Shown: in pieces, positions 1 through 10,483 of the stretch
How the letters are laid out: every line of letters begins with the position of its first letter
Numbering within the stretch: the first letter of the stretch is position 1
Assembly (NCBI GenBank): GCA_950295325.1
Contig: OX485805.1
Coordinates: 20,881,501-20,945,500 of the forward strand
Direction of reading: 5' to 3'
Length of the DNA stretch: 64,000 bases
Source of the DNA: Polytrichum commune
Lineage: Eukaryota; Streptophyta; Polytrichopsida; Polytrichales; Polytrichaceae
The notes under the pieces: model-generated
What the model was told of the DNA's origin: nothing
The model's database searches: none
Seen by the model: only the letters and a program-made list of their open reading frames with translations
Program-made: the position numbers and the translations under genes

Positions 1-603
1 TACGGTTGCTACACAGATGAATAAACAAATTCTAAGTTATGTGATATGATTTTGACTCAAGGTAATTTGCATGAGTAAAGAAGCAAATAGTTCGTGAAGA
101 CAACCTAATTGCACACATCCATGTCAAAGAGTTGTCCACTTGGATGAGCGACCGACGACGTGTTGGGTCGTTGGGATGAAGAAGTGGATGATAAATTACA
201 AATGAATCGATTCATTCATCCGAGTCACACCAAGTAGTTAACCAAATGTAATCGGTGTTCGTTGATTGAGAAAACGCCATTGGGTTTGGATGAGACCGCC
301 CCTCTTCTTATGTGGATTACAAGAGCCACAAGGGCCTATTCCTTGTTTGTTTCCAACATGCCCAAGTGTACGGCCTTTGATTTAGGTCCCTCCACGACTC
401 CGTGGGCTGATGACATGTGGCGAGATTTGAACACTTTGGCATCACTTTTTCCATCCACGTCACCGAGGGCCAAGGCCCTCATAAGGCCCTTCAAAGGTGA
501 AGTACGATTTTTGGAAGTTGGGGAATACAATAGGCACCTCATCACAAGCCCTCTAAATCCACATAATACCATGCTTACACTAGGACCACCGACTGGTCCA
601 CAC
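1..603. other. Intergenic repeat DNA, left edge
   Basis: No credible gene. Bases about 30-110 belong to a dispersed repeat: similar sequence occurs inverted at about 12775-12855 and again at about 48770-48880, sharing a 'gtgaagacaacctaattgcaca'-like core in parts. A 120-codon open frame at 262-624 begins at a non-ATG codon, resembles nothing I know and runs into the miniature element at 604, so I do not call it a gene. Confidence 0.5.
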
Positions 604-826
604 TACACCGTTTATGTTATTTAGTGTTACCTACTATTTGGAATTACACAATGCAATAACTCCTTAATGTAGAGTCCAAGTTTTACTAGCAAAGGTTATA
701 TAGGTTGTTCATATAGTATAGATATAAATGGGTTTTTTTTGGCAGAATATTACATTTCTTCAATAAATAGTTATAGCACCATGCAACTTTGAATAGAAAG
801 TGACATTGGATACCATAAACGGTGTA
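604..826. mobile_element. Tc1/mariner-type MITE (about 220 bp)
   Basis: Inverted terminal repeats of about 28 bp begin CACCGTTTATG at 606 and end CATAAACGGTG at 824. They are bounded by TA on both sides (604-605, 825-826), the TA duplication expected of Tc1/mariner elements. There is no coding capacity. Related ends occur at 26320, 29860, 43151, 51768 and 55743. The 55743 copy has a similar length and matching internal sequence (GGAATTACACAATG versus GAAATTACACAACG). Confidence 0.7.
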
Positions 827-829
827 GTG

Positions 830-1281
830 GGAGGGTTTCCATTTTGATAGGAGTTTTTGTCTTTTATGCACTAGCAAAACTGCAATACACTACATCCGAT
901 GAGGCTAATGTGAGTAGGACAACAAATCCTTACTGGTAGCAATAAAATTTGGGAAGAGATCAACGTTCTCTATCAAGAGGGACTCGTTTTACAACAAAGG
1001 ACCAACGACTAGCCCTAGTGTGGGCATGGTATTAGTTATCAACAACACTAAGGGGCGTTTTAGATTATTGGGGGGGGGGGGGGTGTCACGGTTCAAGAAC
1101 ATAGGGACCAATTCGAAGCAATTTGAGACAATTTGACCCCTTGAACTAACCCTACTTTCCAAATTGGTTCTCCAAAAACATTATCTCTCCTTCGAGATTC
1201 ACCTCTTGGTTCAAATCATTGGTGTTCCCCTCCAAAATGATGCCATGTAGCATACACCTCACTTTGCCTCCTCTTGGTCTT
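830..1281. other. Intergenic DNA with poly(G) tract
   Basis: No gene seen. It holds a 14-bp G run at 1070-1083. The segment is continuous in origin with 12476 onward, since the Gypsy element inserted between bases 1281 and 12481 of the original sequence. Confidence 0.5.
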
Positions 1282-1982
1282 TGTGAGCCCAAAAGGGTGC
1301 CCACATTTAGTCTTAGACCCTTGAAACGTTAGTTGATGCACTTTGAAGTAGCATGTTACTTCACAAAAATATAAAAAGAGTGAAATGTTAGTCTTAGAAG
1401 TACCATGTTGTAAGAAGCTAGGATGTGAGTTGTTATTGTGTTTTTACCTTCGGAAGGATTTGAGTGAATGAGGATAGGTAAGGAGAACTTGGATTGAGTA
1501 GTTAGTGAGTAGGCTAGTACAAATGGATGGAGACAACCAAAGTGACTCAAGAGGCAAGTGCATTCGAATTGGGATGAATGGAGGATCACATGGAGCGCAC
1601 AAGTGGACCACCTCATCATGGCCACTTAATGGGGAAGGCCCAAGGAAGAATGCAAGGTGGAGGATAAGCAAATTCTCAAAGCACCAATCAAATCACGAGT
1701 TAAGCATCGTGGTTTGAATTAAGTGGTGAGCGACGATTTGGGAAAGTAAGGGGAGAAAGTTATGGCGGCGGAAAGCGAAGGAGGCTAAGTTTGGGTTGAA
1801 GCATCCCAAGTTTGGTAAAGTGTGGTAGGTAGAAAGCCAAGGCTAGTTAAATGTTCGAATTAGGATCCTTGTTGATCATTTGAGGAAGGAAGGCTTAGAA
1901 GATAGGATTGGCGCCTACTAAGTAGGAGGAAATCTCAAGGGCTTATCGTGAGCCTTGAGGGTGCTCACCCCCTCAAGCTTAC

Positions 1983-1990
1983 TATATAAT
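1983..1990 (+). promoter_or_regulatory. Probable LTR TATA box
   Basis: TATATAAT sits about 700 bp into the LTR, followed by a pyrimidine-rich stretch (about 1991-2035) where transcription could start. The identical copy in the 3' LTR is at 11185-11192. A second A/T box at about 1370-1378 (ATATAAAAAGAG) is shared with two other LTRs in the window and is the alternative candidate. Confidence 0.45.
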
Positions 1991-2857
1991 CCCTCATTCT
2001 TCCCTCACTCATCCTCTCTTTCCTTTGTGCTCCAAGGCACCCCACGAGTTATAAGTGTGGGTGTGGGAAGTCATATTGGAGCACATGTGTGTGCTTAGTT
2101 TTTAGTTTGAGAGCCAAGACTTGTTAGCCTTGAAGAGGGCTTGACCTCTTGATAGAATTAGTGTTGACGTGAAGGATTTTAAAGTTAATTCATGATTCCA
2201 ATTTGTGGTACTTAAAGTTCATGTTTTGAATACACGTGGTTGCAAGTTCCATGTTTAAGAGTTGAGCACTTGATGTTGTGATGAGTGCAAAAATATACTT
2301 GTGTGGATTAGTTAGTCTTAGTGAAGTTAGGAAATTCTCTCTCCCCCTCTCCTCTCTAGGATTTTAGGATTTTAGGATTAGAGAAGAATTGTGTGATTAG
2401 AAAGGGGTTGTTAGTAGAATTAGGGAAATTAGGTAGGAAGATTAGTTAAGGGCTTGAATAATTAGTGAGGTAGTTGGGGATTACAACTACAAAGTTGTGG
2501 GTTCATGAAGGAGCTGGGTTTATGAAGGAGCTAGGTTTATGTAATTAGAAAGTAAAGAGATGGGTTCATGAAGGAGCTTAGTAGATAGCCTACCTAATTA
2601 GCTCATAGACAAGTAGTTAGTTACATTATGCTAGTTAGTGTTATGGTGGCTTTCACAAGTAAATGTATTTGAGATTGACTATAGAGAATAGTGTTTTTTT
2701 TAACACTTGCATCCTCTCTTTAAAAATAAACCACGTGCACAAATTAATGGAGAATGTGGAGCACTCTCGCGATGGCAAGACAAAGGAAGCAAAGACCAAA
2801 GGTGCGAGGGAGAGATTGACATAAGTCACATAAGTATTTCTTAATACTCAAAGGCTT

Positions 2858-3070
2858 ATGTACGGTATGGAGACACCAAGTGAGACCTCTTATAGTAGCG
2901 ATACGGAATACACAAGTGATAGTTCAAGTGGTAGTATAGAGTCAACGGCACGGACTCCATTTAGGAGAGGGATATCCTTAAGGGCTTGTGTAGCTAAAGC
3001 GGCCGGATGGACGTTAGAAGCAAACAAAGACAAAATAGCACCCGAGCATAAGGAGGTTAAAATAATATAG
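2858..3070 (+). CDS. Small LTR-encoded reading frame (5' LTR copy)
   Basis: This is a 70-codon ATG frame inside the LTR. An acidic Ser/Thr-rich first half (residues about 5-32) is followed by a core reading RGISLRACVAKAAGWTLE and a charged tail. A solo LTR at 60311-61989, otherwise very different, encodes the matching core RGISLMACVAKGAGWTLE, so the peptide appears to be under constraint. In the solo LTR the preceding residues (MEKM...KGAR) run directly into the core. Here a similar start (MENV...KGAR) is at 2747-2809 in the same frame but is separated by two stops (2822, 2831) and about 150 bp. Function unknown; it lies in the transcribed leader upstream of gag. Confidence 0.4.
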   Translation: MYGMETPSETSYSSDTEYTSDSSSGSIESTARTPFRRGISLRACVAKAAGWTLEANKDKIAPEHKEVKII

Positions 3071-3273
3071 TTAACTTGTGCATTCTCCACATACGTATTG
3101 AAATTGTACATTGAGTTGTTAAAAGTGAAATTCCAGTTAAATCCAAGACCACTTGAAGGGTGAACCTTGCACTATGGACTCATCCAAGTCCAAATCCAAT
3201 ACCGCGGAGGAATGTAAGCCCAAACCCACTACTCGGACTACGGACGCTTAAGGGTGGGGGGTTTGGCCTCACA

Positions 3274-4182
3274 TAATTGGTGCGTCCGCCGGGAGCGAAG
3301 CGGAAGGTAGTTACAAGACTTGGAGGCGACTAGGAGACTTGGAGGCAACTAGGAAAAATTGGAGACACAAACTTGAGAGAAGGGAAGGAGCACCCGAAAC
3401 TCGGTAAGTATTCTCTCTTTGGGTTACATTTGAATTCATTGTATTTCAACTATTCCTTGGAATGAATTGCATTGTCAATTACGCAAATTCATTTTTGAGG
3501 AAGGAGCGCGGCGAAGGTACGTCCTCAACGTTTTTGGGGATTTGCTAAGAACTTAAAAAGAACCTATAACCGAGTAGCTCATTAAAACATTAGAGGGTAA
3601 ATTCACCTTAGGACATTGAACTTTGACACTCACCTCGGGGTGAGTCTCAAAGTTTTAGGAGTTGTCATTTCATGCTCTAGATTAAATTAATATTTCACAA
3701 AGTTTATGGTGTTGTTACATTGAGTCACGATTGAGGGGAGTGCTAACTCACAGGGGGATGCGATTGCTCAAGGTATGTTTATTTCTTCAAAGTGAACTCA
3801 TTAACTAATTAAGGAATGCCTTTTGTACTCGTGATTGTTGTTATCCGTTGTAGAGGGTAATTCCCGAATTGTGGATGGTGTGAGAAGTTGAAGGGTGAAG
3901 CCTCGACTTTTAACATAATCTACTCGGAAGGTCACCCCCTCACAATCGGTATTGTGGTGAGTGTTAATTTGCGGGAAGGTGCGGAGGTGATGCTCCGACT
4001 TAACCAAAAAATTAACATGAACATGCCTATCCCCTATTGGGATTCTTTCACCTAAGTGGGCTTGCAGGTTCTTTTCCTCACCTCCTAAAAAAATTATAAC
4101 CACACCAAGACAAGTGAAAATATTAAGAGGGGAATTGCTAGGATTATGTGTGGTCAAGTGAGGGTCGATCGATTCTTATGGA
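3274..4182 (+). other. Untranslated leader between LTR and gag
   Basis: About 0.9 kb separates the LTR from the Gag-Pol start. No open frame of note is present on the sense strand. It should contain packaging and dimerisation signals, but I cannot point to them. Several short upstream ATGs, for example at 4178 in another frame, precede the chosen start. Confidence 0.5.
3276..3294 (+). other. Candidate primer-binding site
   Basis: TTGGTGCGTCCGCCGGGAG starts two or three bases after the LTR end (TCACA-taa). The TGG needed to pair with a tRNA CCA end is present. The position is right for the minus-strand primer site; I cannot name the tRNA with confidence. Confidence 0.5.
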
Positions 4183-7100
4183 ATGCAAGGTAGGACTCGC
4201 TCACAAAAACCAAGTTTGATAGTAGGACTAGAGAAATCTACTCGAAAGAGGCGGTCTTCTAAAATCAGTGATAGATTAGAACAAGATAATGTTAGAATAG
4301 AGAGTTGTTTGAACGTCGAACCTAGGACTAGGTCAATTCTAGACACCTTAGAACTTGGAGCTCAACTTGAAGAGGAGATCACTCCCTCCAAATTGAGTGG
4401 TGAAACTTCTTCGGAAAATTACACACTTAGAGAAGAATTCCCGGTAGAAGTTGATAGGGGATTGTTGAATAGTTCACCGGTCACCATGGCCGAGGAACGG
4501 GGGATGGATCCACCACCCATACCCCCAATTCCGCCCATACCTCCTATACCTCCAATAGACCCATTGGTTAGGCCAAGAGGCCTACCAATTGTGGTTCCAC
4601 AAAATTTAGCGGCGATGGATATGCCATCTCATCTCCCTAAATTTTATGGGACCAAGGATGAGGACCCCTCTCGGCACATGGAACGGTATATCGAACGGTT
4701 GGCTAGCTTCCTCATAACCGACCCGGGTTATTGGTTAGTGTGGTTTCCTACCACTCTAGAGGGGGAAGCCTATGAATGGTATCGGGATCATGCCGAGGGA
4801 CATTTTAGGGGATGGGAACAATTACAAAGGGAGTTTCTTAACGAATTTAGGCCGGAAGTGGGTCAAAGTACCGCATTAAGGGCATTGTCGTCATTGAAGC
4901 AAGGAAGGGAGGAAGAAATTTCGGCTTACATTAGGAGGTTTGATTTAGTGTGCACTAGATTTGTGGGTACCATGCTCAACGACGACACGCTAAAGCAATT
5001 TTTCATTCAAGGGTTTTTTAAGTCCGGAACTATTAGGGGTGTTCTAGAAAGGAATCCCTTGACCTTGGCGGATGCCAAGCGTGCGGCTAGAGATATTGAA
5101 AACTTGGATAAAGATCACGAAAGGCTATGGAGAAGGGAGGATGAATTGATCCCACAATTCATCCCCATACGCCCTAGGGTGGTAGCGATAGAACCCGCTA
5201 AGTATGAGAACCAAATTCCATATGCCATTGTGGACACCGGTCCCCGACCTTTAGCGGTTAGGGAACCGGCACCTCTTTTGGCACTACCGGCCCCTAGAAC
5301 GGATCCACACTTGGAGGAGGTTGAGAGAAGACTAGGTGCTAGCCAACTAGGATTCCAAGAGGCTATGATAAAACAAATGCAAAGCCTCACGGATCAAATG
5401 TCATTAATGATCCGGAGTCAACAACCGGGGCCTCCACCCCCGGTTGAGTCGGGTAGGCATTCTTCCGGATTATGGTGTGTCCAATGTGGCCAACCGGGCC
5501 ACACGCGTCAATTTTGTAGAAGTGGACAAAACCGTGACCAAAGACGAAACGGTAACCCACCTCAACAAAATCAACGAGGTCAAGCGCCACCTCACTATGG
5601 AAATGGAAGCAATAGAGGACCACAACCTAGAGGGCAAGGTGGCCAAAATTTAGAGAAGAAGGAATTTCATCCCTTTTGTGGAAGGTGGCACGCTCAAGGA
5701 CAATGTTGGTCCGAAGGTCAAGAGTTTAATTGTAGCAATTGTGGAGGAAGTCATCCCTCGGATACGTGTCGCCAACCGGACAAAATAATTAATGTCCCTT
5801 ACCCGGTGGCTAATCCACAACAACAAGCAAGGGATAATATGCGAGGTGCTAGGCCACAAGGAGTACCGGCCAATGAACTTAGGCCACCTAACTTATACTA
5901 TGACCATAGTAATGCTAGGCAAACTTTTCATCCACCGGCGGGCTTGCAAACTACAACCGGTTACATTCCAATACAAAATAGACAAGGAGTTCCACCTAAT
6001 GGTAGTAACGGGAGACAAGCGCCTCCAACGGATCCGGGACCATCTAACTCCCAAGATGTTAGGTTCATGGATGGAGTGTTGGAGGCCACATGTGATGACA
6101 TGCTTCCTCTCCCAACGAGAATTGGAGAGGAGCAAAGTCAATGGCCTCCTCACACCAATGCTATTACATATGAGTTAGTGAAGGGTAAGGGTGTGGTTGA
6201 AGAAGCACCTGCACTAGCGGTAACTACTAGGGCTAGGAGAGGGGATGCCCCGTTGGAGGTAGGAATAGGAGAGCAAGGAAATTACTCTTCGGATGAAGAG
6301 ATTAATCTCTCCGAGTTGGATAGGGTAGCTAGAAGAGCTACTAAGGATGTGGAGAGGGAAAATATAATTTTACAAGATAGGGAGAGGACTAATGCGGTAC
6401 ATGACTTGGATAATAGCGATGTGGGTGAATGGGAAGGACCGGGGGTTCCCGTAGACGAATTCGACGTAGTGGGTAATTCTAAGGTGGAAAGATCTACCGG
6501 GTACGACTTGTGGGCGGACCTTAGTACACTCAAGGCGGATATTACTTTCGGCCAACTATTGGAAATTTCACCCACGGCAAGGAAAACATTAAAGGAGGGA
6601 ATGCCGGTACACAAGAGGATGAGGAAGGTGAAAGCTAAAATAGCCGCTAGGATCCAATCACAAGGTGGAAGAGACGTGAAAGCTATAGAAATAGAAGTTG
6701 TTATAGTAGATAAGGTGGTTCCTAATGTGCTAGTCGACGGAGGGAGTAGTCTAAATATACTACCGGAGGATACTATGAAAAAATTGGGACTTGGACTCAC
6801 GGGGCCTTCACCTTTGGTCATAAATATGGCAAATCAAAGTTCGACTACGCCTTTGGGGATGATCAAGGATTGTAGAATGACTACGGGAGGTGAGGAGTAC
6901 TTGGTCACCTTCCATGTCATTAAAATGCACTCCAACAAGGACACCTTCCCCATTTTGCTAGATAGGCCTTGGTTGCGGATGGCGAATGCTATGGTCAATT
7001 GGGGTGGACCTAAACCATCCATCACTTATGGTCCGGAGGGTAATAGGGTCATAGTGTCCATTGGTTCATTAGAAGGATGGATGAAGAAGGAGATGTATTT

Positions 7101-10100
7101 GCCATTGGAGAAGGAAATTGATGACTTAAACGAGAATGAGATTGGCAAGGCATTGGTGGGAGTCGTCCATCCCGAAGGTCAAAGGGTTGTTATAGATTCG
7201 GGCTCGGGAAGTCTAGGTCCTAATTTTTACAATTATGGGGATAATGGGGATTATGCCCAATGGCTAAGGGAGTACCCCGAGTCCGAGGTTGATGTAATGG
7301 TTACATTTCACCAAGTAGGCTTAGGGAGTGAATTTCCTAGTGTTAGTTTAGGAGAGGGCTCATTGTTGGAGCCATGTGAGGTGCTCACCGAGGAAGAGTG
7401 GGTTAGCGGTGGGTTAACACCTTGGGTAGATGACGTGGAAGAGGGTGAGGTTAGTTTAATTCATGTAGATGGGACTCAAGAGGAGGATGTGATTATTGAG
7501 TCATCAAAATTGGAGGAGCCTTTACATTTCAAGACCACGTCTACGGGGATAGTTGTAGGTCAAGATGTGAAAGATTACCCCAATGTGCCTTCCGATTGGT
7601 ATCGGAACAAAGAGGAACAAGCACATGTGTCGGAAGCGGATTGGCGGTACGTGGATGTGAAATTAAAGAATGGAAAAACCCGACAAATGAAGATGGGCTC
7701 CAAATTGGGGGAGAAAGAGGTTAGGGAGTATAGCAATTTGGTGGATGAGTTTAGTGATACTTTTGCATGGTCCTACGATGAGCTTAAGGGAATTCCTAGG
7801 GAAATGGTAGAGCACCGGATTCCTTTAATTCCGGGGGCGAGGCCAATTAGACAAAAGGAGAGGAGGATGAATCCTCAATTGCAATTGTTGGTGAAAGCGG
7901 AATTGGAAAGGTTATTGAAGGCCGGGTTTATCAAGCCGGTGGAAATCACGGATTGGGTTTCTCCTATGGTCTTAGTAAAGAAAAAAAATGGGAAATTAAG
8001 GGTTTGTGTCGACTATAGGAAATTGAATTCGTGCACACAAAAGGATCACTTCCCCTTACCTTTTATCACCTTGTTGCTTGAGGAGGTTGGAGGTCATTCG
8101 CGATATACCTTGATGGATGGGTATGCGGGTTATAATCAAATTTCCATAGCCCTCCAATATATCCATAAAACGGCTTTTACTACACCTTGGGGTACTTTTG
8201 TGTGGGTAGTGATACCATTTGGGTTATGTAATGCCCCGGCTACTTTCCAACGATTAGTAATGTATATCTTCACCGACTTGTTGTTCAAATCCATGACCGT
8301 CTTTGTGGACGATTTTAGCACACAAAGTAATGTGGATGATCACCTACATTGTGTTAGGGAGGCATTGGTTAGGTGTAGGAAGATGAGGTTAGCATTGAAC
8401 CCGGATAAGACATTTTTGGGAGTGAATAAGGGAGTGTTGTTGGGTTATGTTGTTAGTGAGAAAGGTAGAGAACCCGATCCGGATAAGATTGCGGCCATAA
8501 GCGACTTGGCAACTCCAACCAATTCCAGGGGGATCTCTAAGTTGTTAGGACATGTGGGATGGTACCGGGAACTTATTCCTAATTTTTCAAAGATAGCGGT
8601 GCCCATTACCCATTTGCTCAAAAAGGATGTCAAATTCGAGTGGACGGATGCTTGTCAAAAAGCCTTTGAGGAATTGCGGGATAGGTTGAGCACCTATCCG
8701 GTGTTGATACCACCCAATTGGGGTAAACCTTTTCACGTCTATTGTGATGCTAGTAATGTGGCAATAGGGAGTGCGCTTTGTCAAGCAACGGGAGAAAAAG
8801 AGAAGGATCAACCTATAGCTTATGCGAGTAAGCAATTGACCCCCGCCGAAAGAAACTACTCTACAACGGAGAGGGAGTGCCTAGCCATGGTGTTTTCCGT
8901 TAAAAAGTTTAGGCATTACCTCATGTGCAACCCGGTTGTATTTTTTGTTGACCACATGGCTATCAAGTATCTAATTAACAAGGCGGAGTTAAGTGGTAGG
9001 TTAGCTAGGTGGGTTTTGTTATTAGAAGAATTCGACTACACGGTGGAATATAAACCGGGTCGTATGCATTTACAAGCGGACCACTTGTCTAGGTTGTCGG
9101 AGGAGATAGGAAAAAATCCGGTAAATGATATGTTAGTAGATGATAGCCTCTTTGTGGTCACTTCTACACCGGAGTGGTATGCGGGCATAGTGGAATTTCT
9201 AACAACCCACAAGTTGCCCAAAGAGTGGACAAAAGAAGAGAGAAGGAAGGTGAGGGTAAATAGTAGGCAATTTGTTGTAGTGGGCCATAGGTTGTTTAGA
9301 AGGGGGTCCGATGGTATTTTACGACGATGCGTGTCAAAAACGGAGGTTGAAGCGATTTTAATCGCTTGCCACGATAGCGCTTGCGGCGGTCACTTCTCGG
9401 GTCAACTCACCGGGCAAAAAATACTTAGAGCGGGCTACTTTTGGCCTACACTATTTAAGGACGCCCATGACTATGTAAGGAAATGCGACGCTTGCCAACG
9501 GTATGCCCGAAACGACCTTAGAATGGAGATGCCTTTACATGTATCATTACCCTTAATTCCTTTCGAAAAATGGGGCATCGACTATGTGGGTGAGGTCCAT
9601 CCCCAATCTTCAAAAGGAATGAAATATATTGTGGTGGCAACCGAGTACCTCACCAAGTGGGCGGAAGCCAAAGCGGTGAAGACCGACACGGCGGAACACG
9701 CGGCAACATTTATGTACGAAAACATAATTTCGCGGTTCGGGGTGCCGAAGATCCTAGTAAGCGATAGGGGTACTCACTTTTTGAATGACTTGATTCGAGA
9801 GATGACAGAGAAATTTAAAATTGATCACCGGAAGACTACTCCCTACCACCCACAAACCAATGGACAAACGGAAAGGGTTAACGGAATTTTGGTGGGTATA
9901 CTACGCAAGACGGTTATAGACTCGAAGCGGGATTGGGATACGAAACTAACGGCGGCACTTTGGGCATACCGTACAACCTATAAGGTAACTACGCGTGCTA
10001 CACCATTTTCCTTAGTCTATGGTCTTGAAGCGACACTACCAATCGAATATGAAGTCGAGTCACTTAGGGTGGCCGTGAGTACGAGACTTACCGAAAGTCA

Positions 10101-10422
10101 ATCCTTACGAAATCGACTAACCGATTTGGAAGCACTTGACGAAGGGAGGAGAATGGCGGCTCAACATATTGAGGCAATCCAAAGAAGGAGAAACATTACT
10201 TTCGACAAACGACATAAGAGAAGGGCCCTAACACCGGGAATGATGGTCATGATTCAAGACGCACGAAAGCTTGAATTTCCGGCGAAATTCAATGCGGTAT
10301 GGTTAGGACCTTACCTTGTCTATGAGGTCTTTCCTAATAATTCAATTCAATTGGAAACGTTGAATGGTGAGCTCTTTCCTACCCGTACATCGGGAAGTAG
10401 ATGTAAGGAGTACCGAGCTTGA
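4183..10422 (+). CDS. Gypsy Gag-Pol polyprotein, intact
   Basis: A single 2079-residue frame. Gag: a proline/isoleucine tract at about 110-125, then a retrotransposon Gag core at about 145-300 (YEWYRDH, FLNEFRP). Two CCHC-type zinc knuckles start at C432 (CVQCGQPGHTRQFC) and C517 (CSNCGGSHPSDTC, one residue shorter). Protease: DGGSS at 852, a plant Gypsy variant of the aspartic DSG/DTG site. Reverse transcriptase: about 1182-1420, with the active site FVDDF at 1374-1378. RNase H: starts near YCDAS (D1522). Integrase: HHCC zinc module from H1730 to KCDAC, then catalytic D1800, D1861 and E1897 (DDE with 35-residue spacing), then a GPY-type module near the end (WLGPY). There is no chromodomain and no frameshift between gag and pol, so protein ratios must be set some other way. 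The ATG at 4183 is the first in frame. All catalytic residues are present, so the product could be functional. Confidence 0.95.
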   Translation: MQGRTRSQKPSLIVGLEKSTRKRRSSKISDRLEQDNVRIESCLNVEPRTRSILDTLELGAQLEEEITPSKLSGETSSENYTLREEFPVEVDRGLLNSSPVTMAEERGMDPPPIPPIPPIPPIPPIDPLVRPRGLPIVVPQNLAAMDMPSHLPKFYGTKDEDPSRHMERYIERLASFLITDPGYWLVWFPTTLEGEAYEWYRDHAEGHFRGWEQLQREFLNEFRPEVGQSTALRALSSLKQGREEEISAYIRRFDLVCTRFVGTMLNDDTLKQFFIQGFFKSGTIRGVLERNPLTLADAKRAARDIENLDKDHERLWRREDELIPQFIPIRPRVVAIEPAKYENQIPYAIVDTGPRPLAVREPAPLLALPAPRTDPHLEEVERRLGASQLGFQEAMIKQMQSLTDQMSLMIRSQQPGPPPPVESGRHSSGLWCVQCGQPGHTRQFCRSGQNRDQRRNGNPPQQNQRGQAPPHYGNGSNRGPQPRGQGGQNLEKKEFHPFCGRWHAQGQCWSEGQEFNCSNCGGSHPSDTCRQPDKIINVPYPVANPQQQARDNMRGARPQGVPANELRPPNLYYDHSNARQTFHPPAGLQTTTGYIPIQNRQGVPPNGSNGRQAPPTDPGPSNSQDVRFMDGVLEATCDDMLPLPTRIGEEQSQWPPHTNAITYELVKGKGVVEEAPALAVTTRARRGDAPLEVGIGEQGNYSSDEEINLSELDRVARRATKDVERENIILQDRERTNAVHDLDNSDVGEWEGPGVPVDEFDVVGNSKVERSTGYDLWADLSTLKADITFGQLLEISPTARKTLKEGMPVHKRMRKVKAKIAARIQSQGGRDVKAIEIEVVIVDKVVPNVLVDGGSSLNILPEDTMKKLGLGLTGPSPLVINMANQSSTTPLGMIKDCRMTTGGEEYLVTFHVIKMHSNKDTFPILLDRPWLRMANAMVNWGGPKPSITYGPEGNRVIVSIGSLEGWMKKEMYLPLEKEIDDLNENEIGKALVGVVHPEGQRVVIDSGSGSLGPNFYNYGDNGDYAQWLREYPESEVDVMVTFHQVGLGSEFPSVSLGEGSLLEPCEVLTEEEWVSGGLTPWVDDVEEGEVSLIHVDGTQEEDVIIESSKLEEPLHFKTTSTGIVVGQDVKDYPNVPSDWYRNKEEQAHVSEADWRYVDVKLKNGKTRQMKMGSKLGEKEVREYSNLVDEFSDTFAWSYDELKGIPREMVEHRIPLIPGARPIRQKERRMNPQLQLLVKAELERLLKAGFIKPVEITDWVSPMVLVKKKNGKLRVCVDYRKLNSCTQKDHFPLPFITLLLEEVGGHSRYTLMDGYAGYNQISIALQYIHKTAFTTPWGTFVWVVIPFGLCNAPATFQRLVMYIFTDLLFKSMTVFVDDFSTQSNVDDHLHCVREALVRCRKMRLALNPDKTFLGVNKGVLLGYVVSEKGREPDPDKIAAISDLATPTNSRGISKLLGHVGWYRELIPNFSKIAVPITHLLKKDVKFEWTDACQKAFEELRDRLSTYPVLIPPNWGKPFHVYCDASNVAIGSALCQATGEKEKDQPIAYASKQLTPAERNYSTTERECLAMVFSVKKFRHYLMCNPVVFFVDHMAIKYLINKAELSGRLARWVLLLEEFDYTVEYKPGRMHLQADHLSRLSEEIGKNPVNDMLVDDSLFVVTSTPEWYAGIVEFLTTHKLPKEWTKEERRKVRVNSRQFVVVGHRLFRRGSDGILRRCVSKTEVEAILIACHDSACGGHFSGQLTGQKILRAGYFWPTLFKDAHDYVRKCDACQRYARNDLRMEMPLHVSLPLIPFEKWGIDYVGEVHPQSSKGMKYIVVATEYLTKWAEAKAVKTDTAEHAATFMYENIISRFGVPKILVSDRGTHFLNDLIREMTEKFKIDHRKTTPYHPQTNGQTERVNGILVGILRKTVIDSKRDWDTKLTAALWAYRTTYKVTTRATPFSLVYGLEATLPIEYEVESLRVAVSTRLTESQSLRNRLTDLEALDEGRRMAAQHIEAIQRRRNITFDKRHKRRALTPGMMVMIQDARKLEFPAKFNAVWLGPYLVYEVFPNNSIQLETLNGELFPTRTSGSRCKEYRA

Positions 10423-10483
10423 CTAGGCAACTTACCCTTGGAGCAAGAGATGTTTGGATTCATCCCCCGATGGTCGCCAATTA
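10423..10483 (+). other. Pre-LTR segment lacking an obvious polypurine tract
   Basis: The 61 bp between the pol stop and the 3' LTR end in CCCCCGATGGTCGCCAATTA directly before TGTGAG. A purine-rich plus-strand primer is expected here but the sequence is pyrimidine-containing throughout. Read in reverse complement it begins TAATTGGCGACC, like the TAATTGGTGCGTCC that follows the 5' LTR. Confidence 0.6.

Larger units (their letters stand above)
1282..3273 (+). repeat. 5' LTR of the Gypsy element
   Basis: This is a 1992-bp LTR with TG...CA ends (TGTGAGCCCAAAAGGG to GGTTTGGCCTCACA). A TATATAAT box lies at 1983-1990 and AATAAA at 2725-2730, so U3 plausibly runs to about 2010 and R/U5 occupies the last 1.2 kb. 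Direct tandem pieces of an 'atgaaggagctgggttt' type lie at about 2503-2580. Its 3' portion carries the small reading frame at 2858-3070. Confidence 0.95.

Noticed and set aside
1356-1671. Antisense open frames in both LTRs (also 10558-10873)
   Set aside because: They are identical only because the LTRs are identical. No family motif is present, and no counterpart exists in the solo LTR.
5115-9221. Short frames on either strand within gag-pol
   Set aside because: They overlap the intact Gag-Pol frame and are shadows of it.
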